A DNA stretch of 64,000 bases. Source: Galaxea fascicularis. Taxonomy: Eukaryota; Cnidaria; Anthozoa; Scleractinia; Euphylliidae. The stretch covers positions 31,296,915 through 31,360,914 of the forward strand of contig OX419336.1 in assembly GCA_948470475.1 (NCBI GenBank). The letters run 5' to 3'. Both the position numbers and the translations under genes were made by a program. Under the pieces are notes generated by a model. It was given only the letters and a program-made list of their open reading frames with translations. It was not told the DNA's origin and did no database searches. Positions 24,215 through 37,700 of the stretch are shown here, piece by piece (position 1 is the stretch's first letter; every line of letters begins with the position of its first letter).

Positions 24215-26473
24215 CAGAAATATTCATTGAGTTGCTTGGTTTTAGTCCTAGCTTTCTTCTCTAACTCACCCGAACTTTGTCTTCCTCTGTCTTTTGCGTA
24301 AACAACCTGCGATAGGGTCAGATGGGCGCTGCTCTTTTCACCAAAATGAGCTTGTCAGGTTCCGGCTTTCTTACAAGGGTAGTTCACCCAAAGAAACACC
24401 GAATGTAGAGCGACATCATAGCTTGCATTCATCATGAAATTACTCGTTGTCTTACTGATTTTTCTGTTGAAAACAAACTAAAAACCCGCTTGTAATAATG
24501 AGGGAAATCGAATGGTGCGTAGGAGAAGGTCCGTCATCCCCCAATTTTTTCTCCTTTCACTTGAAATAAAAAAGTAATCATACTGGTGCGAATGTTTCGA
24601 CAAATACTGTTAAAGATGTTTTTCTATTTTACATTGAAGAGGTTAGGTGCAGTTGTGTGTCGGTGGATGTAAAAAACTCTTTTCCTGGCTTTGGGTTCGG
24701 GGACAGGTGTACAGTAGGATTATTTGACACTTGGTTTTAAAGGATTATAAGTTAAATTATAAATACAGAGTTATAAGCCGTTGGAGATCTGTACTTTGTA
24801 TATATCTGAAACAAAAGTTACAAAGTAAGTTTTTAAGGTTTTGAATGGTATTATATTTGTTGTTAACAATGTCTTTTATTTATTAAGTTGCTCGTGGGAG
24901 TTCTTTCTAACAATTTGTTTTGTTTTGATAAATGATGACCTCAAGCTGGTCATGTGGTGTACCCCTTGATGGGGGGGGGGGGGGAGGGATAAGTATGCTT
25001 GTGATTGGTTCATTTGGTTATCTGATTGTTTGGAGAGATTAAAGAATTTTTTAAGTTGCGTTGTAAGGTAGAATCTATTAAATTTGTACAAAGCTACGAA
25101 TTTTTTTTCATTTCAGAGACATTCAGTATGGATGCCCTTTTATTTCGTACCCAGACCTACCACGGTGTATTTCAGTAACCTGAAATGTGGGTACAAGTAA
25201 GATAAGACGTCCTCGGAAACAACGAGCGTTGATCGTTTACACGAAAAAACGTGTTGAAATATGACGCTCCCTGTGGTACTGGCTTCTCCTGTAAAGGTGA
25301 TTTGGCTTATCCGGTAGCATTGCACAAAATGGCCCCTCCAAGGCCTTGTGGTGCGGGCTTTTCTCGGCAATCGAAACGATCAAAAAGCGCACGAAAACGG
25401 ACCAAGGCGAGCGTGGTGTAACAAATGGTACATGATTTTTTGGTCATTTCGGTTTCCGGAGAATTTTCAGTGGAATGAGCAGTGCCATTTTCAATTTTCA
25501 ACCAAAACTTTACATTTTTGTTAGCAAATTAGAAAACCTGCGCCCAAGTCTATCTGTCAACGTAAGAGAGGAGAGGTCATTTGCATGAAGAAATTTGCCG
25601 AGACTACCCAACCAGAGCCGAGTGTTCCTCTCAGACGAGAGGTGTCTGTCTTCTGGTGGTGTAAATTTTCAGAGTCCACTGTAACCCGCCTAATGACACC
25701 TAAAGCAAACCAAACATAGTACTTCGAGTGCGGTTTTTAAGTTGTTAACGTTAGATAAATCTACGAAACTTCAATCTCTCTTTTTTTACTTTCTTGACTC
25801 ATGACGTCATTCCGGCGTGTGTCTAAACTTTAATCGCACTCAAGAAGGCTGTAGAACCGCCTTTTTTCTGCTCAGTTCCGATGAAATGACTTTCTAGCTT
25901 GCTATACGCCAGGCCCCAGTTGTTGAAAAAACAGATAGATTTAACAGCGAATAAGTTGATCGTTGCTAAAGTAAATACCCTTTTATCCGTTGCATGGATA
26001 GTGACTTATCTCTATTAAGATGAGTAATCCGCTCGGGGGGGGGGGGGGGGACTTTTTGTGGACAAAAAAATTAAAAAAATCGTAAAAGTCGGGTACAGCT
26101 GGCGGATCTCGAGGCAAAGATTGAAAGAAAAAAAAAAATCCTAAAATTTATGACCGTCACGGCCTCTGCACTTTAAACCAGCTTCGCGGGCCTTGTGTAA
26201 ATATGATTTCCGTGCACTGAAATCGTTGCAGACCACTACAGCGATTAATGGTAAATTTTGAAGTCTTTGAACGCTCTACTTCCAAATACATTATCTCATA
26301 GGTGTGACAAAGTTATTGCACGAGCATTGTTCAATTTACCATATTGGCATGGCAACCCAGACTTTGTTTCGCCCAATACCATGTTCGTGAGCAATGAAGC
26401 AAAGATGGCGTGATTCGTGCCGGCAATCAAAGATGCTGGAAAGATTCTACGTTTTTACACAGGGTTGAGTTAA
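24215..26473. other. Intergenic region between TCP11L1 and the KIAA2012-like gene
   Basis: This contains the TCP11L1 3' UTR (AATAAA at 24565-24570), a G-run around 24970-24985, another around 26035-26050, and low-complexity A-runs. The minus-strand frames at 25140-25501 have no recognised domain and look repeat-derived. The promoter of the downstream gene should be in the last part, but I see no defined element. Confidence 0.5.
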
Positions 26474-29400
26474 ATGTTTTCTCCGCTAGCCCGCGGGAAA
26501 GCTAGTTGGGATGGTGGTGTGGAATACGAAGAATATTTGGACCTGAAGGTGAAAAGCAAGTTGCTCTTTTTCTTTCAGTATTCTCCTGTGTTGCCAAGTT
26601 GTCAATGTCGAAATCCGCGCGTATGTGATCAGGAACCTTTCTCAGTTCCTGCACTTATTACATGTTGAATCACAAGGAAAGGAAGCCTCAGTGATCAGTA
26701 AGCTTATGTCCAGAGAGCCAGCAAAATTCAAAATTCACTCACTCATTGCGCTGGATTTGAAATGTATTGTTTCTTCATCAAAAATGAACAAACGAACACA
26801 AAGGGGTGGCTGTCGGAAGGGCTTCAGTGTACCTGATTTGTTGCATAACCCACTTCAAAGAAACAAGTTTTAGGGAGTCCCTCTTCGTTAGTCTTCGTAT
26901 GTGCTGGGAAGATGCGGTTTCAGGCCTTCTATTACAAGATTAAGCACATCTCTGATATCTGGGGTGACAAAGAATAATTTACAAACTGTCTCAGTTTTAA
27001 TCAGTCGGGTGATTACCTCATCTAAAACCTTTCGCTAGATCGGGTTCACAAGAACACATTTAGTAAAAAATAAATGAAATTACAGCCAACTGATTTCTCT
27101 TGTGCGTAAAGCATAATACATAACACACTAAAATAACGTTGTGCTTTCAAGACACTATTAATAATTAAGTATGTATGAACAAGAACAGGCCGGGGTTTCA
27201 TACTTAATGAAATGTCAGAACAATTTGCACTGCTTAAGAACTAAAATAGCAAGATTTGGCAAGATTTCCACACAGCCCCATACATTAATTATACATCAAA
27301 CTGTATGGGGCTATGTGGAATTCTTTCCCAAGATTTAATTGCTGTTGGAGTGACGGACAGTCTACCTCCCGACAAACAACTTAAATTAGAGTTTGGCAAG
27401 TGTCCATGCTCTTAAATAATTTAATATATCCATTTCTTTATTTCCACTGAGTTTGTTTGTGTCATAACCTCATAGCAGTTCTGAAACTGAGTTTTGTGTT
27501 TTTTGTATCGAGTGTGGTAATCTAATATATAATATCTTCATTAAATGACCCTTGTATTTAAAGTATTTTTTGTTGCAAAGGTTTTTCCACAAGAATATTG
27601 TGATGTTCAAAGTAATAAAAAAATGATATATTTTTAAAGTTAACTCACTGATTCTAAGAAATTAGGATTTATTTGCCTTTGATGGTAGACCTTGCTGGTG
27701 TTGCACTTGAAATCTGAAATTGCAACAGCAGGAGTCAATCTATTTAAAAATACTGTTGGAGATCACTGCTGTATGCCTTCAGTGCCATTGGATCAGAATG
27801 TGCTATATTTTGTTATGATTGCACTGCTGGAGGTACATTGTGTAGAGAATATGCTGTGAGGGATCCAGACCTAGAAATAAGGGGAGTGTGTGTGGGGGGT
27901 GGGGCTCTTATAACCTTTGGGCCTTTCACAGTTTTCGTACCTTGAACCTGCAGTTCTTGGCTTTGGTCCGAAACGTAAGGGGGTGGAGTGTGAGGGCAGG
28001 ACCCCTGAGCCCCTGCCCTGGATCTGCCACTGAATTTGTGTCCCAGGTGGTGTTTACGCTATAATTTTATTGCTAGATGTCTGTGTTGTGGCTGTCTTAT
28101 GCTAAATACTTTCTCTAGGAAAATCGTATGCAATTTTCTTTGTATAGAGTTTTCACAAACTGGCTTTATGAACTTTACATTTTTACCTGGGTCTCCAAAT
28201 TCAATGTCCAGTCTCCCTGCAAAGCACAGTCTTTGGTGAATTTAAAGCCAAGTGGTTATAGTAGTGAACCTGCTCTTAACACATACAGGCATTTAATATT
28301 CCACAGTCAGTGTTTTATAACAATGCTTTTCTTATTTGCCATCAGTCTCCAATAGGACCTCTGTTTCCTCAGTTGCTTAGTCCATCAACACCATGTAACA
28401 AGTCAGCCAAGTCAACTGGCAGTTTTGTTTTGGATGATGGACAGCTCTCTCTTCCAAAGACATTTGTTACTCGCAAAGGTGCTATCCTGCTTTTCACCCC
28501 AAGTGATGAGCTTTGTAACCATGGAAATGGAGAGCACCACCTTAAAAAGGAAAATGTGTATGAAGCAGGTCTTAAATTAAGAACTTTGGGGAATTTGACC
28601 AACTCTGTTCTTGAGTTTGGAAAAGAGGTAAATTGTCTGTATTGAGCTGTAGATGCACCATTCTTCTCGTTTATTACATTTACTAGCATTTGATATATTT
28701 TTTGTTGCAAATGTAACATGTAAATTACATTTTTGGTGAATCCTGAAGGTCTTTCAAAACATGGAGAAAAGGGCATCACAGAAATGTTTGTTTATTGTTC
28801 CTAAGACTCCAATGTTGTACACTATGCATGTTTTCAAGGCCACGCCATTGATAATTCTCAATAAGCTGGGAATTTTTGCTTAGAAAAATGCTAGAATCCT
28901 GGAATATAGTAGTACAAGTGTTGACACTGACAACAGTGCAATTCCACTTCCTAAGAAAAAACCACTTTTTTTCTTATTTGCATTTTACTCCACATTTTAA
29001 ATTTTTTTTTCTAGTTTTCAGTTTATCACTAATTGTAGCCACTCCGTTGAAAGTTGCATTGATTTTTGATCTTTAACTCGTGAATTCAGATCTCCTGTTT
29101 GGTTACATTTTTTAAAAACTGAAAAATGCACTTACTCAAACTAAGCTAAGGTCTGTGGGGCTCATAATTTCCACAGAGGTACAATGTACTTAAGACTTGT
29201 TGGCCTTTTAACTTATCTGGACCAACTTACTGGAATCTTCTTTCATTTATACGTTATTTATCAGTATTGAGGGAGTAGTCAGTTGGCTAGCGGTTTGCAC
29301 AATTTGAGGATTGGAAAAAAAAAAACTTTCATTCTCCTTTTATGCAGGATGAAGAGGCATGGGAAGGCATTCTGGACAATCCCAAAGAAACATCAGAAAG

Positions 29401-31633
29401 AGAAAGAAACCATAAGAAGGACAATAGCTTATTCTTAAGATTTCTTCACTACCTTGACTCGGAAAACCTGACTGCTGATAAACATGTTCAACCTGGAGCT
29501 GACCCTGATTACTACTTAGAGGAACTGAAAAAATCCAGGTTAATTCAGTACAGTATTCTTATTTATGATCTCTTTTTATGGGAACTTAGAACGATCGAGA
29601 AATCATTGAAAGAGATATCGAATGTCTCCTATAATCAAGCGCGCAGATGTTACTGGCTCATCTTTCCTAAGATCCGGAGACGAGACGTGGGTTGATTCCT
29701 TGGTGTACCGTTTGTATGCTGTGATTTCTTGAAGATATCTAAATTTTATCACCAAGACCCCACCCTCAATCTGCCCCTGTAGTCTTTCCGTCAGTTAGTA
29801 TATTAAGAGTCGTTTATACCTTTCGAATGTATTCTTTTACGAACAGCTATGATGATCAGAGGCTCGTTTTTTTCAACTTTTAGTGGTCACAATTCACCCA
29901 GGCGCTTCAGATCACACACTCCATTTTCAACAAAAACTTCACATTCCAGCAACGCTTATTCCCATTTTCTGGACGATGATGATGAGATAACCAGCATCAT
30001 TGAGTACTATATGAAGTACAACAGGTCGGGCTGGAGCCCAGATAAGGAGCACTTGGAACATGGAGTCGTTTCATCAGATCACATACCAGATATTGGGACT
30101 GAAGGGTTAGTTGATATTACTTGCCATTAAGCCGCGGCTACACGAGCGATTTTTTCCTTGCGATGGTGATGCGATTTGTTTTAAATTATCGCGTCGCCAG
30201 CGCGCGGTGAAAATCACACGTGTGGCCAGCTTCGCGCAAGTGCTGCGATGACAACAGCTAAAAAGTCGCAGAAAATTCAACGAGTTGAACTTTTCGAGAC
30301 AGAATTACAGACTCTGTCACACGTGTAGCCGCTACCCGACAATTTCAAGAAAAAGTAACATCACCATCGCTAGGAAAAAATAGCTCGTGTAGCCGCGGCT
30401 TTACTCTTGGTGGGCATTCTGTGTTGTCATAGTGATGTACTCCCATAAGCTCGGCTCAGAGGCTGATATCTTGGCTATTCTGATAGCCAATCAGAATGCA
30501 GGAAAGCCGTTGTATATTCGTCGGTATTCCACCGATCCTTCTATCGTGCACCGCATTGACTTTGTATGGCTTTATAGATATAGAACATCCCAGTTTTACT
30601 TGGCACTTGTTACTTAAAGGCTCATGTGCATACAAAGAAAATACAAGCGACTCGGCGTGGGATATCCCATGGTATACGACTCAAAGGCTCTGGTCAACCC
30701 GCGCGGAGAAGATGCGTGTTCAAAACTTGCGTGGACTTAGGTTTATTCGTGAAGGCGATGGAAATTGTTTGTGACTTGCATTTATTTGGATACAGCTGAA
30801 TGTGGTATGCTAGCTGGCGGAGATTTTCATCGTCTCGTCCCTCAACTCAAGTGGACTAAAGGCCTTGTTGTTGTTATTTCCTTCAGTTTGGCAGGAAAAG
30901 CTGCACTGGAATTACTCTTTGTAAATTGCGCTAAAATATAACTTGCGTCTTCTAATTGGTCGGTTTAGCCGCATGTCACCACCTTGCTTGGACACGCAAT
31001 TACTAACAACTCCGTTTTAGCAGAGTTGTTTCACTTAAAGTTAGGTTAATGTTGTCATGTCCTCTTTTTCATTGACAGAGACGAGGCCATAGAAGAGCAT
31101 GCCTACTTTTCCTCTCCTAGATCACTCAGAGTAAATCATAGCCGTAGTAACTTTTCACCTTCTATGCCGAATATGTCTAGCTCGCCCTTCCAAGAGGCTG
31201 ACGATTTGATTTCAAGACCCCAGACGGCTCCCATCCCTCCCACTTTAGATTCTCCTCGAGCTAATCCCAGGATTACGATTGCGAAGCCACCTCCAGCTCT
31301 AAGAGGTTAGTCTAACAAGTGGCAGCTTTTTTTTCTTTTAACAAAGATCGAAGCGAAGAACCACCACCAATGCCAAGTGCGGAAAACTGGCTTGAGACAA
31401 TTGGCGATTGTTTCGATAAAACTTTTGACTGGTTGATCTTTTCTACTTGTTCCTTTTCTTTAGCTTGTTAAATACTGCCGACAACGTATTAAAAATTTTT
31501 TTCACCTCAATATTGAGTCAAAATTGTAAAGGATATAAATCAGATTTAGGAAAAGGGTACTTCGTTGTGCTTGTGCGACGCAAAGAGCTTGGGGTCAGGG
31601 GCAGGGTCTTAAAAATAACTGAGTAGAAAGTGT

Positions 31634-31718
<85 letters not shown>

Positions 31719-34700
31719 CTTGTTGCAAATAACTGTGGTACGTTAAAGAACCCACTCACTATTCGTAAAGAGTAGGACACGGAGTTCCCGGTGTTGTGGT
31801 CTGGTCAAAAACATCTGACTTGGCTGCTGTGCTGCGGGATCATTCATGACCGTTTGGCGGCAGCCAGAGGCGCCTTCACATGCGTTCGGCCGATCCCGTT
31901 GAGCTGCACTGGCCCTGAAAAGCCCTGCGGGGAGTGGTCAAGTATATATATATATATATATATGCCCGTCCCGAGGCGAAAAAACGTAGAAAGAACTGGG
32001 TGGATATATCCAGGGATATAGACGTATATATATATATATACAGCCCACCTCCTTACCTCTCCACCCCCTCCCCCCCCCCCCCCCCCAGGTAATGAACTGC
32101 CTAGTCTCTCAGCTACATTTCATTTTGGAGAAAGGATCGTTGCAAAAAAAAGAACACTTGTATAAAATGTGAAATATGGGTAGAAAGTCCTGAGTTGTGT
32201 TGGCTTCTCAGTAAACCTTGGAAAAAGTCTTTCTTCCATCAGGACTGTCGGTCAGTGGAGTGTACAATTTTCTTCAGGAGGAATTAAATTTTTATTGAGT
32301 TTGAAAGAAAAAATGAAATTAGTTTAAGAAACGTTTTTTCGCCTCGGGACGGGCATCACCGAAGAAAGGTATAGCATGAAGAATTATACCTTTCTGCACA
32401 TCTGGAAAGACGGAACATCCCCCAGCCACACACCATCCCGGCATATTTCCTTCTGTTGAGCGAAGGTAAAGATACTTAAACGGTGATCTCTGTTTTTGAA
32501 GAGTGTTGTTCTGAATCACAATTCAGTGGTATTCTCATTTCTTTACAGCTCTTGGTTCCACACCCAGCCATTTGGATGAGATCATCAATGCAGACGTTGG
32601 GTTCGGCCGATATCAGCGGCAAGGTCAAGTTTCCTGGAGAAGACTAAGTCGGAGTCCCTCTCCTTGTTTCCATCTTGGCTCATCCAGAGGGGCCACGCCT
32701 GACCACGTCAGATTTCAGCGCATGGCGAGTCCAGATGGCAAGGTGAGGGAATGTTCTCTTTAGAGTCCGGTTCCAAGGGTCTAGTTATTTTTAGCGCTTC
32801 GGTGCGTCGAATATGTCTTTACAAGGCTATTTTATCTAGTTTGTTTAAATTCGTGTGAGGGTTGCTCTTAATAGTTGAGACGTCAGACAATGCTGTGTAC
32901 TTTACACGTAAAAATAAGTTAACAGTTAAGTGTGACATCGTTCAAAATGCACCCCTTTCATCATCTCTTTCTCTTTAAACTAGAGCGAGGAATGGAACCG
33001 GACAGCGCATGTCATCGAGGAGGAAGATGAACCCTCGACTCCAGCCCACCAAGGGGGATCTGGAAAATGTTCGCGGCGTCCATCAAGCGCTGGTTCGCTT
33101 CAAAGTAAAAAAGACGAAAAAATGAGTGTACAACGGAGAGCTTCAAGCGCAGGTAAGGCAACTCCGAGCAAGTTTGGTAACTTCTTCGTACTTTTGGATT
33201 TTTGGATAAAAATGTCGATCACATGTCCCTCGTTAAGCTATCGTGTTCGTCAAACACTCATTGCTTTTGTTTTCGAAGCAAAGCTGGAGTTCCAATAGTG
33301 GTGGCAAAGATTTAAGAAAGAAGCATGGTTTTCTTTTTTTTTTTTTAAAAAAAAACCTGTTTTGTCAGTTCTTATGTCATTTTCGGTCTATTTACCTGAC
33401 TTGCTGCCTCTTTTCAGGGACAACCAACAGAAAGTCTCGTTCCAGTGTCCATTCCAGTCGTAGTGCAAGTCTTTCCAGTGTATCGAATGTTAACAACCGG
33501 ACGCTTTCTGCAATGTCAAGTGAACAAGAACATTTAGCCCGCTCACCAGCGTTGGACAAAGCAGAACGCGAGAACTCATCACCGTGGCCGGGAATGCGGG
33601 ATGATTTTACAAGTTTACAAAATGACTTAGCTGAGGATTTTGACCAAAATTTAAAGGGGCAAATACCAGGACACATTGGTGACTCAAGAAAACCTTCTCC
33701 GACACAGGATAGCATAGTGTCCCCTTCACGTGGTAGTGTCATTTCTCCGTTATTTGATAGTTCGGTTAAAAACCCGTCTCCGCCTATGAAGAGCCCTTCG
33801 GTGTCTTCTCGGGTAGCTTCGCCGTCCACTCGCCCGCCTTCGGTGCAGTCTCGTCTTGAGAGAGAATATCTTGCCGGCTCTCGCCTTTCTTCGGCTGCAT
33901 CTTCTGAAGATCATCAACTACTATGGGAAGAAGCGGTAAATGCGGCTGACATAAAAGAGGGGCGAAAATCTTCCACGTCTTCCTTAGGCAAAAAAGTAGC
34001 TGTTGTAAGCCGTCAGAGTGATCATAATCTTGAAGAGAACCGTTTAGGAGACGAGACAAGAACGCCCAGTGCTAAGTCTGTAAGTGGAGGCGCGGAAACA
34101 AAGGCGACTCTTGGTAGTGAGGCTGACTTGACTCAAGTGTCCGAGGCGATAGTTCGGTCCCAGTCTGTGATCGAAGATGTCTATGAGGGCATGCTTGCTG
34201 AGGAAGAAACCGCGGGTCAGGAATGGCCTGGAAAGATGGAACCCGCGGAAGAAATTAAACCAGACGACGTGAACAAGGGCAACGACAACGAAAGCATTAA
34301 AAAAGGTAAATGTCGGTTAGGGTATGATGGGTTCAAGGTGTAACACCCGCCTACATTCGTAGCCTGCGAGCAGGGTCTTACAGGCGCTGTGGCACGAGCG
34401 GTCCGCGTCTCTCGCGGTTTTGCTCGCGCTCGTGTCGCAGCGCTTACGAGAACCTGCTTGCAGGCTACTGCATCTGTATGTAGACGAATGGAACTGTACG
34501 CACGAAAGAGGAAGGTTTATCCATGCTGCGCCACGTGGAGTTTGTGTCAAACGCCTCCAACAGATGTATATCGTATCTCATAAAAATAACCTGAGCAAAA
34601 CTCGGCTTGATGGAGCAGTTGTTGCACAAGGCGTTCGTATCTTAACGGTGGACTTCTATTTAACAATTAGATTATGAGCTCCAGGTTTGATGAGGGCGCA

Positions 34701-37700
34701 GCCCGAATCAGCTATCGCGCAGAGAAATCGAGAGCGAATAATCTAATTGTTGTAGTATAAATCTACTAGTCGTTCAAAACTAAACAAGAAAATTATCTTA
34801 GCGTTCTATTTTTTGTGATAGAACGCTAATAGCTTTATACTTAAATGTAATAGTTTATTCGATTCTTCATTTGTTGTTGTTGTTGTTTTTTTTTTTCAGA
34901 AATGACAATTTCGTCCCCTGAGGGTCCGTCTGATGAAGAATTCCTCCCTATAGAACCCCCGAACGAAGAGGAGAGCTTGGCGCCAGTTTCTACTCAGCCA
35001 GGTAATGCAGTAGATGCAAAGGATGTAGAAGGCGTCGACTTTCACAGTGGACGTCGACTCGGTGCTATCCGGCCGAAAAGTCGAACCTTTGCGTTCATAT
35101 TTTGGAAAACTGTACATGCAGAGAAAAAAGAGTTATCAAACGTTTGTGAGTAAATTGAGTAGATTAGCAGTATTCAAAGAATGAAGATGGATTGCAGTTC
35201 TTAAGGGTTGATTTCGTAACATCGCCATTGGAATTTCAGCTATTCGTAGCTTTTGGCGATTGTTTTCTGTCACTTCATTACAATTAAAATCAACCCCCCG
35301 AACATTCTTGAGTGCAGACGCTGATTATCAACCACTTGGTGCTGGAATTATTAGTTCTCGGAAGTTCAGATACATATTGAACATTATTTTAAAACGATAC
35401 GCTATTGTATTCTGACAATACTTAGCACACGTGGATCCCTGGGTAACGTAAATATACTAAACCACTCAACCAAATTATTCCGTATTCATTTTCTTACAGC
35501 AACTCCTCCAGGCACAACAAAACACGACAACAGGGAACAAGAACGCCCAGTTACAGAAGTGCACGAAGACGAGGCTGTCACGTCAGTAGTTGCTATGGAC
35601 GTGCATGAAAACGAGGCCACCCCGTTGGTGGCCACATTTGGAGGGGCGGAAAGAACGGACGATTTAGTTATGAGAAGTGACACATCAACAACAGAACCAA
35701 CCATAACTGACGAGGACAGTGCTGATGCCCTGGACTCCGAGCCATTTGCGTCAACTCTCACTAACCATTCTGTCGATATTCAGGGTAAGATTACCTTGTT
35801 TGTTCTTTTTTAACTGTTCATAGTGCACAAAACTCAAACAACGGGAAGAACTGTTAGTCAATCAGGAAATCGGTAGAAGGGCGCTATTTAAAATAGTGTA
35901 TATTGTTAGATTTTAAGCCTAACTATCGCTTAACAAACTATCCAGCATAAACTGGGTAAAACAAGAGAATCAACAAAGAGAAGGGGGTTCGATTATTTTA
36001 AGAGGAGACTGACGAGAAAACTGTGATCAATCATGCGGTTGTTAAATTGACAGTCGTCCTTTTTTCTTAGGTCATTGACGCGAGCGGAAATGTATGTTAT
36101 GCAAATGACGACGTTAAATTAGGAGAGTTAGATATGACTCCAAGCCAGTCCAGATAGCTTCAGCATTTTGAAACTTATGGATAACACCGTTTTTAAGGAA
36201 AAGAACGCTTCTTCGAAGCTAGAGGTTGTTCAGTGTCCTTTCTGTTCGAATAATATCGTCGTTTAATTCGAATTTCAAAAGGTAGTATAATATTTGAATA
36301 AGTGTTTGTAAATTCTGATTCTGTATGACTCTGTATGAAAATATCCGAAAATAAACACGAGTACAGTAACGGACATCGTTTATGGGCCTGTATTTTTATT
36401 ATTTTTTTCATTTCCTTTTTCGTCGCTCTGACTTACTTCTTTCAAATGTAAATTTGTTAATTTTACATCACATCTGCAAACACATTTTAATATCTCTCTT
36501 ATCTCTCTGCCTCTTGTTTTTAATGTTTTCTGTGACAATAAAAACATACGCAATAAAGAAGACTTAAAAACACATTTTCTTGTCATCAAATAGCAGTAAT
36601 ATAGCATGACTACATTTGTCAAGTTTTGTGTGACCTTTTGAAACTGAACAATGTCGAATACGTCTCTCAAATGTTAATGAGTCAATTGAAAGTGATGGTC
36701 ACTCAATCTAGACGGCACTTGAAAGAAACACCTTTAACAATCATTTTTCTTTTTCTTTAATCTCCAGAAGTAAATGAGAGCGCTACCGGTGCACCAGGAA
36801 AGAGCGCGGCGACATTTTCGGCTACGGGTGCACCAGAAAAGCCCGCAAAGACACTCACAGTTACCGGTGCCTCAGAAAATCCCGCGAAGACACTCACGGC
36901 TATCGGTGCCTCAGAAAAGCCCGCGAAGACACTCACGGCTACCAGTGCCTCAGAAAAGACCGCGAAGACACTCACACTTACCGGTTCCTCAGAAAAGACC
37001 GCGAAGATACTCACGGCTACCAGTGCCTCAGAAAAGCCCGCGAAGACACTCACACTTACCGGTGCCTCAGAAAAGACCCCGAAGACACTCACGGCTACCA
37101 GTGCACCAGAAAAGCCCGCAAAGACACTTACGGAGGCCCCTCGTCCCAGTTCTCCTGCGCCCATCAAAGCTGATCAAATACTTCACAAAGAACTGTTAGC
37201 AGAAACGGGGTTGGAAATTGATGGAAAGGTGAGATTTCGGCCATCTTCAATTTTAGTTATTTTCACATTAATGAAACTTTATCTTCGTTTTCAGACTAGT
37301 TATTGTATGGTCCCAATATTCAGTCAGATGCCGTTGGGTGTTGGTGATGAAAATCTTAGGCAATTGGCTGAATTGTCTTTTCAGGCTGTCGTTTGCTGAT
37401 AACTTACAGTGTGCCTGATCGGATCCAACCTTTTTGTAGCTTTTCGTACTCAGATTGCTTTAGCTTATTCGTACATTTTAAATTGAATTCACGTTGCTTG
37501 CACGTTTCAATCTTTCTAGGACGTTTGGACAATCAAACCAACAAGAAAAGAATGGAAGAAAAAAGGAGAATGTTGATTTATGTTTGAATTGAATACAATT
37601 TCAAACACAAGTTAAGCGAGCAAACATAGCTCAAATTTGTCTTGGAGGGGGATTGTGTGTCCACAAAGTGCTGGGGCCCGTTTCTCGAAAGTCCCGGTAA

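Noticed and set aside
25140..25501. Minus-strand frames in the TCP11L1/KIAA2012 intergenic gap
   Set aside because: No domain, no splice context and repeat-like composition.
34420..34677. Short plus frame after KIAA2012 exon 8
   Set aside because: It lies over a foldback element and runs into intronic repeat. The exon 8 donor at 34306 joins cleanly to 34900.
36774..37199. 141-codon plus frame and 136-codon minus frame over the minisatellite
   Set aside because: Both are shadows of the in-frame 39-bp repeat. The exon boundaries and flanking non-repeat sequence support the frame reading GASEKPAKTLT.
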